The notes: generated by a model from the sequence alone, not told the origin. A stretch of 6,781 bases of DNA from CAZEJK01 sp964512045 (GCA_964512045.1 CAZEJK010000274.1:1-6781), one strand, 5' to 3'; shown: positions 1 through 6,592, numbered from the stretch's first letter. Numbers and translations: made by a program.

Positions 1-55
1 CTTTGCGTTGAATATTCTGCCAAAACTGCGCAGGACTTCACGACTACCGACTAAC

Positions 56-130
56 ACCTAACCGCTACGCGGGCGCGGGACCGGCAGCTCCGGAGCATCA
101 CTTTGGTTGCGGCCCGCGGCCGCGTTAGCC
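56..130 (-). repeat. 75-nt imperfect palindromic repeat, copy 1 (attC-like or REP-like)
   Basis: Read on the minus strand, this element matches 6438-6512 over 75 nt with no gaps and about 10 mismatches by hand alignment. It begins with GGCTAAC (130-124) and ends with GTTAGGT (62-56). The latter fits the integron R' consensus GTTRRRY exactly, and the inner CTAAC/GTTAG arms are complementary. Inside, a GC-rich arm pairs with CCCGCG plus CCGCG, leaving a bulge and a C-C mismatch, so the whole unit folds as one imperfect hairpin. The TAA stop of the acyl-CoA dehydrogenase gene is part of the first arm. The repeat and its fold are seen directly. The attC reading is inference; a 3'-end REP-type palindrome or a terminator without a U-tract are alternatives. 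Confidence 0.8.
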
Positions 131-1843
131 GCTTTCGGAGATGACGCGCTTGCGCAGCTCGATCAGCTCCGGGTGGGCCTGGGGATCCACGTGCTCGATC
201 CGCTCCAGACGGTACAGCTCCACGACGGCGTCGAGACCCGTGTCGACTCCGTTGTGCCGTTCCCACTCGAGCTGACGTGCGAGCTCGACGACGTCGGTCA
301 GACGGCACATGTGGTCGACCACTGTCCGGATGTGAGCGGCTGCCAGGGAAGGCTCGGCGGTCAGCAACGCCTGGATGCGCGCGTCGACGTCGCGGAAGAG
401 CTTGCTCGTCAGGTCGACGAGGCTGCCGAGCGTGGTCGTGCTCAGCCGGTCGATCTTCGCCCGCACCTCCTCCAACCACGGACGGTGCAGGGAGCGGGTC
501 GCGAAGTCTCGCAGGACCTGAGCACACAGCGTGTTGTGAGTGCCTTCCCAGCTCTCGACGACGATTGCATCGCGGTACAGCCGCGGTAGCGGTGAGAAGT
601 CCTCGATCGTGCCGTTGCCCCCGAGCATCTCGATGCCGTCGCGAGCGACGGCCGTGGCCGCCACGGCGGTCGTGTACTTGTTGATCATCACGGCGATCCG
701 TCGCGCCGCCGGTGCGGCGCCGGAGCCGGCGCCCGTGCTGATCGCGTCGCTCGTCTCGAGCACCGCGAAGGTGGACGCCAGGGCTGCGCGCCACGACACG
801 TTCATCCGCGCCAGGATCTCCTGGACGGCAGGGTAGACGGCGATCGGCTGGCCGAACGCGTGGCGGTGGCGCGCGTACTCCTCGGCCTCCACCAGGCTGC
901 GATGCATGATCCCGCATGCGGCGAGGGCGTTGTGCACCCTGGAGGTGTCGAGCACGACGGAGACCAGGTTCTTGAAGCCGTTCTCGAGCGGTCCGATCGG
1001 TTCGGCGAGCGCGCCGTCGAGCTCGATCTCGCCGGTGGGCATCGATCGGGTTCCCAGCTTGTACTTGAGGCGTCGGAGCGTGAACCCGTTCGGGCGGCCC
1101 TCCAGCACTCGGGGAACGAGGAACAGACCGAGCCCGCGGGTACCGTCTGGACCGTCATCGGGACGGGCGCTGACCACGAACAGATCGGCGTCGGCCACCG
1201 AGCAGAACCACTTCTCGCCATTCAGACGCCACCATCCGGGCCGATCTCGGTCTGGCGTCGCGGTGCAGCTGTTGGCGCCCACGTCGGAGCCGCCCTGGAC
1301 CTCCGTGACGAACTGGGCCGCGAGCACCCGTCGTTCGTACGAGGGCTCCAACAACGAGGGCAGGTACCGCTGCTGCTGATCGGCGCTGCCGACGCTTTGG
1401 ATCAGCTTGATCGCCCCTGCGGTGCATGCCACCGGGCAGGCGTGGCCGGCCTCGCCATGGTGGTCGAGCAGGTACGCAATGGCCCCGGCCAGGGTCTCGT
1501 TCCCGGGCTCGGCGAGAACGGACAGCACCTCGCTTCCCCAGAAGGCACGACCGATCTCATGGTGCGCCGGGTGGAACACGACCTCCTCGGTCGGATGACC
1601 GTGCGCGTCGTGGCGACGGACGACCGGCAGGTTCTCGTCGCGGTTGTCCTCGCGTACGAGGAGATCGAGATCGGGTCCAGCGGATGCCACCTTGTCCAGG
1701 CGCAGTGTGACTCCGGCGGTCGACAGATCCTGCCCGAGGAGTCGCTGCAGCGTGGCGACGAGGGCCGGGTCGGGGGCAAATGCGCGCGCACTGACCGCCT
1801 GACGCCAACGGTCGAGCTCGTTGCGAGCACGTTCGTCGTTCAT
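125..1843 (-). CDS. AidB-like acyl-CoA dehydrogenase family flavoprotein
   Basis: This 572-residue protein belongs to the FAD-dependent acyl-CoA dehydrogenase superfamily, which oxidises acyl-CoA thioesters to 2-enoyl-CoA. Family motifs seen include a TEVQGGSDVG flavin/substrate segment (about 180-189), LNGEKWFCS (207-215), KLGTRSMPTGEI (262-273), RHAFGQPI (327-334), and EMLGGNG through PLPRLYRD to VVESWEGTHN (405-437). E433 in WEGT sits where the catalytic base lies in MCAD-type enzymes. Extra N-terminal sequence, a helical tail of about 120 residues after the core, and the LPRLYRD...WEG pattern resemble AidB more than short beta-oxidation enzymes of about 380 residues. The ATG at 1843 is preceded by GGGAGGAAAG; an in-frame ATG at 1885 would overlap the upstream gene and lacks that support. 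The gene starts 19 bp after the second permease gene, so it is probably the last gene of the operon. Substrate and any link to metal uptake are unknown. Confidence 0.9.
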   Translation of the reverse strand: MNDERARNELDRWRQAVSARAFAPDPALVATLQRLLGQDLSTAGVTLRLDKVASAGPDLDLLVREDNRDENLPVVRRHDAHGHPTEEVVFHPAHHEIGRAFWGSEVLSVLAEPGNETLAGAIAYLLDHHGEAGHACPVACTAGAIKLIQSVGSADQQQRYLPSLLEPSYERRVLAAQFVTEVQGGSDVGANSCTATPDRDRPGWWRLNGEKWFCSVADADLFVVSARPDDGPDGTRGLGLFLVPRVLEGRPNGFTLRRLKYKLGTRSMPTGEIELDGALAEPIGPLENGFKNLVSVVLDTSRVHNALAACGIMHRSLVEAEEYARHRHAFGQPIAVYPAVQEILARMNVSWRAALASTFAVLETSDAISTGAGSGAAPAARRIAVMINKYTTAVAATAVARDGIEMLGGNGTIEDFSPLPRLYRDAIVVESWEGTHNTLCAQVLRDFATRSLHRPWLEEVRAKIDRLSTTTLGSLVDLTSKLFRDVDARIQALLTAEPSLAAAHIRTVVDHMCRLTDVVELARQLEWERHNGVDTGLDAVVELYRLERIEHVDPQAHPELIELRKRVISESG

Positions 1844-1862
1844 CTTTCCTCCCTCAACCATC

Positions 1863-3032
1863 CTACGATCCGAGATCAGCGACATGCGAAGGCACCGCCG
1901 AGGGCGTTGCCTGGAACCCTCGCAGCTGGCCCATCAGTAGCCGCTGGGCGAGCTGCCGTCCCTGGTCTGTCAGGTGGACCCGCTCCGTGTCGCACGTGAC
2001 AAGGCCCTCGTCGCACGCCCAGCGGACCACCTCGCGCAACCACTCCCGCTTCCAACCGAGGTGTGCATGCAGCGTGGCGCTGCGGGTCTCGCGTTCCTCG
2101 GCAGGGGTGGCCTCGTGGTGCACGAGGTGCACGACGAGCATCTGCGCGGCGAAGGACCGTCGTTGCACGCTGCGCTGGCGGATGCGAGCGACGACGCCAC
2201 GGCGCGGTGCGAGCAGGAGAGTCACAACGAAGACGCTCCCCGACGTCACCGCCATCGCACCGGCGATGGATCCATCGAGGACGTGGGCGAGCCAGTAGCC
2301 GGCAATGGCACTGAGCGCCGCGATAACGCCGGCAGACAGCACGACGCGCTCGAACCGGTCGCAGATCAGCACGGCCGTGGCCGGGGGCGCCACCATCAGA
2401 GACAGCACCAGGATCGACCCGACCACGTTGAAGGCGCCGACAGCCGTGATCGATACCAGTCCCATCACCACGTAATGCACCATGGTTGGTGCGAAGCCGA
2501 GCACTGCAGCGAGACCGGAGTCCAGCGCGGTCATCCGGATCTCCTTGGCTGCAACGGCAAACACGATCAGGTTGAGGAGCAGGATCGCGCTCATGGTCCA
2601 CAGGCCCTGCGGGCCGAGATCGCGGCCGCCGATCATCAGCCGGTCGAACGGGGCGTACGCGAGCTCTCCCAGCAGCACCACGTCGGTGTCGAGGTGGACC
2701 CCCGAGGCCCACCGCGAGATCATGATCACACCGATGCTGAACAGTGCTGGAAACACCAGCCCGATCGCCGCATCTTCATGGACCAGCCGGGTGCGCCGAA
2801 GCGCTTCGATCAGGGCCACCGTGAGCACGCCGGTCACGGCGGCGCCGACCAGCAGCAGTGGCGACGAGAGGTCGTGGACGAGGAAGAACACCACCACGAT
2901 GCCCGGCAGGATCGAGTGGCTGACGGCATCGGCGATCAACGACATCCGTCGCAGGACCAGATAGCTTCCTGGAACTGCCGCCGCGATCGCGGTCACCACG
3001 GCGATCAGCTGAATCTCGACGGCGGGGCTCAT
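1863..3032 (-). CDS. troD: Metal ABC transporter permease, TroD/MntD-like, with C-terminal winged-helix-like tail
   Basis: This 389-residue integral membrane protein of the ABC-3 family is one half of the channel that imports Mn/Zn/Fe with the neighbouring ATPase and lipoprotein. Roughly eight hydrophobic segments span residues 7-275. The family signature SLIADAVSHSILPGIVVVF is at 31-49, and the MVAPPATA segment is at about 213-220. Residues 276-389 form a soluble, charged tail. Its short helices (about 293-305 and 327-342), the segment GLVTCDTERVHLTDQG and a further helix look like a winged-helix fold; that is pattern recognition, not a search. The ATG at 3032 has GGAGGAG upstream and overlaps the preceding stop as ATGA, which favours it over an in-frame start at 3086 that lies inside the previous gene. 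The tail makes it longer than core permeases of about 280-300 residues. The symbol rests on gene order and family. Confidence 0.92.
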   Translation of the reverse strand: MSPAVEIQLIAVVTAIAAAVPGSYLVLRRMSLIADAVSHSILPGIVVVFFLVHDLSSPLLLVGAAVTGVLTVALIEALRRTRLVHEDAAIGLVFPALFSIGVIMISRWASGVHLDTDVVLLGELAYAPFDRLMIGGRDLGPQGLWTMSAILLLNLIVFAVAAKEIRMTALDSGLAAVLGFAPTMVHYVVMGLVSITAVGAFNVVGSILVLSLMVAPPATAVLICDRFERVVLSAGVIAALSAIAGYWLAHVLDGSIAGAMAVTSGSVFVVTLLLAPRRGVVARIRQRSVQRRSFAAQMLVVHLVHHEATPAEERETRSATLHAHLGWKREWLREVVRWACDEGLVTCDTERVHLTDQGRQLAQRLLMGQLRGFQATPSAVPSHVADLGS

Positions 3033-4138
3033 CGGTGCTCCTCCAGCCGTTGGGCGGCCTCGAGGCCGGCCGGCGTGGGCGCCCACAGGCGCGGGCCGGC
3101 AGGTCGGACCATGCCGAGCTCCTGGAGCGCGTAGAGGCTGATCTCGAGCTCCCGTCGCGAGCCGGAGAACCCTCCGAGAGACGACAGCGGATGGCCGTGC
3201 GCCGGATCATCGTGGTGTCGAGCCAGCGCTGCGAGCTGCAGGAGCACCGTTCGGATCGGAAGACGTTGTCGGTGTCGCCGTAGCTGTAGCCGTTGCCAGA
3301 CGAGACCGCGAGCCGGGGCGACGATCAGCGACGTCACCACGATGACAGTCAGCACGAGAACGACCGTCGGCCCTGTCGGGAGGCGGGGAACCACCGAGCT
3401 CAGGACGGCGCCGATGACGCCCGAGGCGCCACCGATGAGTCCAGCGATGACCACCAGTGGACCGAGCCGCGATGTCCACTGGCGCGCTGCGGCAGCGGGC
3501 GCCACCAGCATCGCGCTCATCAGGATCACGCCAACGGTCTGCAGCCCGATGACGATGGCGACCACCAGGAGAGCGGTGAGGATCGTGTCGAGCCGCGCCA
3601 TCGGCAGGCCGAGAGAGGCGCCGTAGTCCGCATCGAACGACACCAGCTTGAGCTCTTTCCACAGCAGCAGGCACGCGCCGATCGCCGCAGCTCCGAGCAC
3701 GGTCATGGTGATCACGTCGCTCCACAGCAATGCGGCGGCCTGGCCGAACAGGTACCGGTCCAGGCCCGCCTGCGCTGCACCGGCGGTGCGTTGGATGTGC
3801 GTGAGGAGCAGCAGGCCGAGCCCGAAGAACGTTGCCAGCATCAGCGCCAACGCTGCGTCGTAACGAACCCGTGAGCGGGCGACGATCGACCGGACGGCGA
3901 GCGTGGCCAACCACCCCGACGCGGCTGCGCCGACCATCAGCACCAGCGGTACTTTGCTGCCGGACAGCATGAACGCCAGCACGATGCCGGGCAGCGCCGC
4001 GTGGCTGACGGCATCGCCGATGAGGCTCTGGCGGCGCAGCACCGCGTACGACCCGAGCGCTCCGGAGACGCAGCCGAGCACTCCGGCGCCGAGCGCCACC
4101 ACGCGCAAGGTCCCGTCGGCGAGCAGGGAGGCGATCAT
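3029..4138 (-). CDS. troC: Metal ABC transporter permease, TroC/MntC-like, with C-terminal winged-helix-like tail
   Basis: This 369-residue ABC-3 family membrane protein is the first of two permeases encoded in tandem and would pair with the other to form the metal channel. Hydrophobic spans run from about residue 11 to 275. They include the signature SLIGDAVSHAALPGIVLAF (38-56) and a LVAPAAAARQW segment (211-221). Residues 276-369 form a cytoplasmic tail rich in Arg and Leu. Helices at about 295-307 and 328-342 are followed by GMVRPAGPRLWAPTPAGLEAAQRL, a turn-wing-helix pattern like winged-helix domains. The reading frame stays open upstream to 4888, but that part is a shadow of the ATPase gene. 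The first residue of the real protein is the ATG at 4138, 16 bp after the ATPase stop, with a weak GGATGGA upstream. Its stop overlaps the next start as ATGA. Confidence 0.92.
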   Translation of the reverse strand: MIASLLADGTLRVVALGAGVLGCVSGALGSYAVLRRQSLIGDAVSHAALPGIVLAFMLSGSKVPLVLMVGAAASGWLATLAVRSIVARSRVRYDAALALMLATFFGLGLLLLTHIQRTAGAAQAGLDRYLFGQAAALLWSDVITMTVLGAAAIGACLLLWKELKLVSFDADYGASLGLPMARLDTILTALLVVAIVIGLQTVGVILMSAMLVAPAAAARQWTSRLGPLVVIAGLIGGASGVIGAVLSSVVPRLPTGPTVVLVLTVIVVTSLIVAPARGLVWQRLQLRRHRQRLPIRTVLLQLAALARHHDDPAHGHPLSSLGGFSGSRRELEISLYALQELGMVRPAGPRLWAPTPAGLEAAQRLEEHR

Positions 4139-4154
4139 CGTCGTTCCATCCGAG

Positions 4155-4931
4155 CTAGGGCTCTGCCTGACGCATGCGCGCCAGTACACCGACCTTGCCG
4201 CCAAACGTCTCCCGCAGCGTCGTGTCGGTGAACGCCTCCTCGATCGGTCCCGAGGCGACCGCGCGGATGTTGAGCAGCAGCACCCGGTTGAAGTACTCGG
4301 GGACGGTCTGCAGATCGTGGTGGACGGCGACAACGGTCTTGCCGGCCTCCGCAAGCTCGTCGAGCACCGCCACGATGGCTCGTTCCGTCGGAGCGTCGAC
4401 GCCCTGAAATGGCTCGTCCAGGATGTAGATGTCGGCCTCCTGGGCGAGTGCACGCGCCACCAGCACCCGTTGCTGCTGGCCACCCGAGAGCTGAGCGATT
4501 GGTCGCCGCTCCAGATCGTCGAGCCCGACCTTGGCGAGCATGGAGCGTGCCCGCTCATGCTCTGTGCGTCCGGGGCGGCGGAACCATCCCAGGGACCGGT
4601 AGGTCCCCATGGTGACAACGTCGAGGATATCGGTGGGGAAGTCCCAGTCCAGAGTGGAGCGCTGTGGCACGTAGGCGATCCGGTGGAGCTGCTGGCCCTG
4701 GGGCTGTCCGAAGACTGCGATCTCGCCGGCGACGGGCTTGACCAGACCGAGGATCGCCTTGAGGAGTGTGCTCTTGCCGGCGCCGTTGGGACCGACGATC
4801 GCGGTCCGACTGCCGGACGGTACAACCAGGTCGACGTCCCACAGGACCGGGAAGTCGGCGTAGGCAACCGTGAGATCCTCGATGGCAATGGCGGCGTCCG
4901 GCGCGGCGAGGGGGCGTTGCTGACTGCTCAC
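4155..4931 (-). CDS. troB: Metal ABC transporter ATP-binding protein, TroB/MntB-like
   Basis: This 258-residue protein is the cytoplasmic ATPase that powers metal import through the two permeases encoded just downstream. All nucleotide-binding motifs are intact: Walker A GPNGAGKST (47-55), Q-loop Q90 in YVPQR, signature LSGGQQQR (148-155), Walker B DIYILDEP (167-174), D-loop GVDA (177-180) and the switch histidine in VHHDL (H205). The RSTLDWDFP stretch after the Q-loop is typical of Mn/Zn/Fe importer ATPases. The start is a GTG that overlaps the upstream stop as GTGA (4928-4931). No Shine-Dalgarno sequence is visible in front of it, so translation probably depends on ribosomes finishing the lipoprotein gene. 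Length and motif spacing are normal. Function is secure; the symbol follows the troABCD order. Confidence 0.95.
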   Translation of the reverse strand: MSSQQRPLAAPDAAIAIEDLTVAYADFPVLWDVDLVVPSGSRTAIVGPNGAGKSTLLKAILGLVKPVAGEIAVFGQPQGQQLHRIAYVPQRSTLDWDFPTDILDVVTMGTYRSLGWFRRPGRTEHERARSMLAKVGLDDLERRPIAQLSGGQQQRVLVARALAQEADIYILDEPFQGVDAPTERAIVAVLDELAEAGKTVVAVHHDLQTVPEYFNRVLLLNIRAVASGPIEEAFTDTTLRETFGGKVGVLARMRQAEP

Positions 4932-5878
4932 GATGCTTCTGGGGTGACGTGACCGCCGAGGGCGGTGACGATCGTCGTGACGTTGTGGCGGACGGTGCCG
5001 ATGTAGGTTCCCTCGTCAGTGTCCGGGTCGCCCAAGGCGTCCGAGTACAGATGACCACCGACGACAACCTCGCCGCCAGCAGCGCGAACGGATTGCTGCA
5101 GCGCCTCGATGTAGCGAGTGGGCACCGATGTTTCCAGGAACACCGCAGGGATGTCCCGTTCGACGATGAGCACGGCGAGCTGTTGAACGTCCGACGTCCC
5201 GGCCTCGGAAGCGGTGCTGACACCGAGCAGACCGAGCACCTCCATCCCGTAGGCGTTGCCGAAGTAGGCGAACGCGTCGTGAGCGGTGATCAGGACGCGT
5301 TGTGGCTCGGGGATCGTCACGATCTGCTCCTGTACCCACTCGTGGAGCGCGACAAGCTGCGTACCGTAGTCGCCCATGTTCGCGCTGTACGTGGCGGCCC
5401 CGTCCGGGTCGATCTCGACCAGCGCCTCCTGCACACAGCTCGCGGCGGCCGCCCACAGCGAGACATCGAACCAGATGTGCGGATCCTCGACGTCGTCGTA
5501 CCCCTCGACCTCGAGGAGCCGGGTCTCCGGGACGCACGAGGTGAGCGCCGTTGCGGCCACACCCGAGCTCGGGAGCTGCTCCAGCACATCCACCATCTTG
5601 CCCTCGAGGTGCAGACCGTTGTAGAAGACGATGTCAGCGGTCCGCATTCGCTGGACATCGCCGGCGCTTGCCTTGTACAGATGGGGATCAACGCCGGGGC
5701 CCATCATGGTGGTCACCTCCACCCGCTCACCGCCCACCGCTCGGACAAGGTCGGCGACGATGGTCGTCGTGGCCACGGCCCGGACCGGTACAGCATCGGC
5801 CGCAGGCCCGGTCGTTGTGTCCGCGCCGCAACCAAACAGAGTAGAGATGATGCACAGCACCGCAGCGAGCCTCGCCAT
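4928..5878 (-). CDS. troA: Metal ABC transporter substrate-binding lipoprotein, TroA-type
   Basis: This 316-residue cluster A-I (ZnuA/TroA) solute-binding protein captures Mn, Zn or possibly Fe outside the cytoplasmic membrane and delivers it to the permeases. A short signal peptide ends in LFGC, so C17 would be the lipidated residue; F at the third-last position of the lipobox is slightly unusual. Four likely metal ligands are seen: H66 in DPHLY, H134 in DPHIWFD, H200 in TAHDAFAYF and D280 in YSDALGD. This H-H-H-D set and spacing closely resemble T. pallidum TroA. The third ligand is His rather than the Glu of Mn-specific PsaA/MntC, and the acidic His-rich loop of ZnuA is absent. The ATG at 5878 follows GGGAGGAATC and starts directly at the signal peptide, so it is preferred over an in-frame ATG at 5914. 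It is the first gene of the operon. Confidence 0.94.
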   Translation of the reverse strand: MARLAAVLCIISTLFGCGADTTTGPAADAVPVRAVATTTIVADLVRAVGGERVEVTTMMGPGVDPHLYKASAGDVQRMRTADIVFYNGLHLEGKMVDVLEQLPSSGVAATALTSCVPETRLLEVEGYDDVEDPHIWFDVSLWAAAASCVQEALVEIDPDGAATYSANMGDYGTQLVALHEWVQEQIVTIPEPQRVLITAHDAFAYFGNAYGMEVLGLLGVSTASEAGTSDVQQLAVLIVERDIPAVFLETSVPTRYIEALQQSVRAAGGEVVVGGHLYSDALGDPDTDEGTYIGTVRHNVTTIVTALGGHVTPEAS

Positions 5879-5904
5879 GATTCCTCCCGTCTCAGCAACG
5901 TCCG

Positions 5905-5910
5905 ATCGTA
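5905..5910 (-). promoter_or_regulatory. Candidate -10 hexamer (TACGAT) of the troA operon
   Basis: On the minus strand TACGAT fits the actinobacterial -10 pattern TANNNT and ends 26 bp before the troA ATG, which would leave a leader of about 20 nt. The hexamer 17 bp upstream reads ATCCTC, far from TTGACA, so an activator, an alternative sigma factor or a wrong call are all possible. Confidence 0.3.
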
Positions 5911-5914
5911 CCAT

Positions 5915-5940
5915 CGAACTTCCTCGAGAGGATGGTTTCG
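5915..5940. promoter_or_regulatory. Dyad over the expected -35 of troA: candidate operator
   Basis: The inverted repeat TCCTC-GA-GAGGA (5921-5932) is flanked by outer arms CGAAC (5915-5919) and GTTTCG (5935-5940), which pair except for one extra T. It lies just upstream of the candidate -10, where a metal-responsive repressor (MntR, TroR, Zur or IdeR type) would be expected to bind. It does not match the known consensus sites of those regulators that I can recall, and no regulator gene is in the window. Confidence 0.3.
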
Positions 5941-6074
5941 AGACGCAGTCGCGAAGAATGGAGCAGGGCTGGACTAACCGAGGCTGGTGAGCTGTTGCGA
6001 AGGCCAGACGGCTGGAGTGAGCAGTGGGCTGGTAGCGCTGACTCGGCTGCAGGCTCCTCCGGCGGGAAGATTGC

Positions 6075-6080
6075 GAGGAG
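6075..6080 (+). promoter_or_regulatory. Ribosome binding site deciding the PCD start
   Basis: GAGGAG is followed by TTG-ATG-ATG in frame. The second ATG (6087) is 6 nt from the site, the first (6084) is 3 nt away and the TTG (6081) directly abuts it. Spacing favours 6087, with 6084 as the alternative. Confidence 0.6.
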
Positions 6081-6086
6081 TTGATG

Positions 6087-6425
6087 ATGTGTCAGAACGT
6101 GAGCGACCTGGTGAGCGAGAGCTGCCAGCCACTACCGGAGGGCAGCGATCCGTTGAGCGCGGCCGAGGTGCACGATCTCCAGCATGAGCTGCACGAGGAC
6201 TGGAGCGTCGACAGTGGCGAGCTGGTTCGGACGCTGAAGCTTACGAGCTACTACGAGACCATGGCGTTCGTCAACGCGGTGGCGTGGATCGCCCACCGGG
6301 AGGATCACCATCCGGAGCTGACCGTGGGTTACAACACCTGCCGGATCGCCTACGCCACCCACTCGGTCGGGGGGTTGACCCGCAACGACTTCATCTGCGC
6401 TGCGAAGGTTGACGCGCTGGGGTAG
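6087..6425 (+). CDS. Pterin-4a-carbinolamine dehydratase (PCD/DCoH family)
   Basis: This 112-residue cytoplasmic enzyme dehydrates 4a-hydroxytetrahydrobiopterin. It thereby recycles the pterin cofactor of aromatic amino acid hydroxylases, or may act in other pterin metabolism. The diagnostic signature is complete: EDHHPEL at 72-78 with H74, H75, P76 and E77, then H92 and D101. The 17- and 9-residue spacings match the catalytic H61/H62, H79 and D88 arrangement of the mammalian enzyme. The length is normal for a single-domain PCD. No phenylalanine hydroxylase gene is nearby, so the partner pathway is unknown and I give no symbol. The gene is divergent from the metal importer operon. Its stop lies 12 nt before the second 75-nt palindromic repeat. 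Phenylalanine hydroxylase and its recycling involve a metal enzyme, but a link to the importer is only speculation. Confidence 0.93.
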   Translation: MCQNVSDLVSESCQPLPEGSDPLSAAEVHDLQHELHEDWSVDSGELVRTLKLTSYYETMAFVNAVAWIAHREDHHPELTVGYNTCRIAYATHSVGGLTRNDFICAAKVDALG

Positions 6426-6437
6426 GTCGCGAGCAGG

Positions 6438-6512
6438 TGCTAACGCGGCCGCGGGCCGCAACTACAGTGATGCTCCGAAGGTGCCGGTCCCGCGACCGCG
6501 TAGCTGTTGGCG
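6438..6512 (+). repeat. 75-nt imperfect palindromic repeat, copy 2 (attC-like or REP-like)
   Basis: This is the inverted partner of 56-130. The end arms TGCTAAC (6438-6444) and GTTGGCG (6506-6512) can pair over all seven positions if two G-T wobbles are allowed. Inside, GCGG (6445-6448) pairs with CCGC (6496-6499), CGCGGG (6450-6455) with CCCGCG (6489-6494), and CCG (6456-6458) with CGG (6485-6487). These stems are interrupted by a C-A mismatch, a bulged T (6488) and six unpaired bases (6500-6505). The R' arm departs from GTTRRRY at its last two positions. It begins 12 nt after the stop of the dehydratase gene, so it could also act in transcript 3'-end formation, but no U-tract follows. Confidence 0.8.
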
Positions 6513-6592
6513 ATTAGGCTTTGGGCATTAGCTCCCCCGCCCACCCATCGGCTCTTGCAGCGAGCGCTCCGCACACCCGTCGATGCCTGCAG

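Larger units (their letters stand above)
5879..6086. promoter_or_regulatory. Divergent intergenic region between troA and the PCD gene
   Basis: This 208-bp gap must hold the promoters of both the leftward metal importer operon and the rightward dehydratase gene. On the minus strand a TACGAT -10-like hexamer and a dyad are visible near troA and are listed separately. For the rightward gene I see no convincing -35/-10 pair, only a GAGGAG ribosome binding site at 6075-6080. A CTAACC half-site at 5974-5979, with a degenerate partner to its left, faintly recalls a DtxR/IdeR box but is too weak to call. No coding sequence is supported here. Confidence 0.6.

Noticed and set aside
860..1999. Long open frame on the plus strand opposite the acyl-CoA dehydrogenase
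   Set aside because: It is antisense to a well-supported gene, has no recognisable motifs, and such frames are common in GC-rich DNA.
1974..3134. Long open frame on the plus strand opposite the second permease
   Set aside because: The product is rich in His, Asp, Arg and Gln without a plausible fold, and it mirrors a clear membrane protein gene.
4139..4888. Upstream in-frame extension of the first permease
   Set aside because: It overlaps the whole ATPase gene in another frame and reads as Ser/Arg-rich sequence; the true protein starts at the ATG at 4138.
5965..5985. DtxR/IdeR-type box around CTAACC at 5974-5979
   Set aside because: Only the right half resembles the consensus; the left half matches at about four of nine positions.
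5987..6187. Small plus-strand frame before the PCD gene
   Set aside because: It overlaps the start of the PCD gene in another frame, lacks a convincing ribosome binding site and has biased composition.
56..6512. Inverted repeats as insertion sequence or transposon ends
   Set aside because: No transposase or target-site duplication is visible, each copy is itself a palindrome, and both lie at gene 3' ends.
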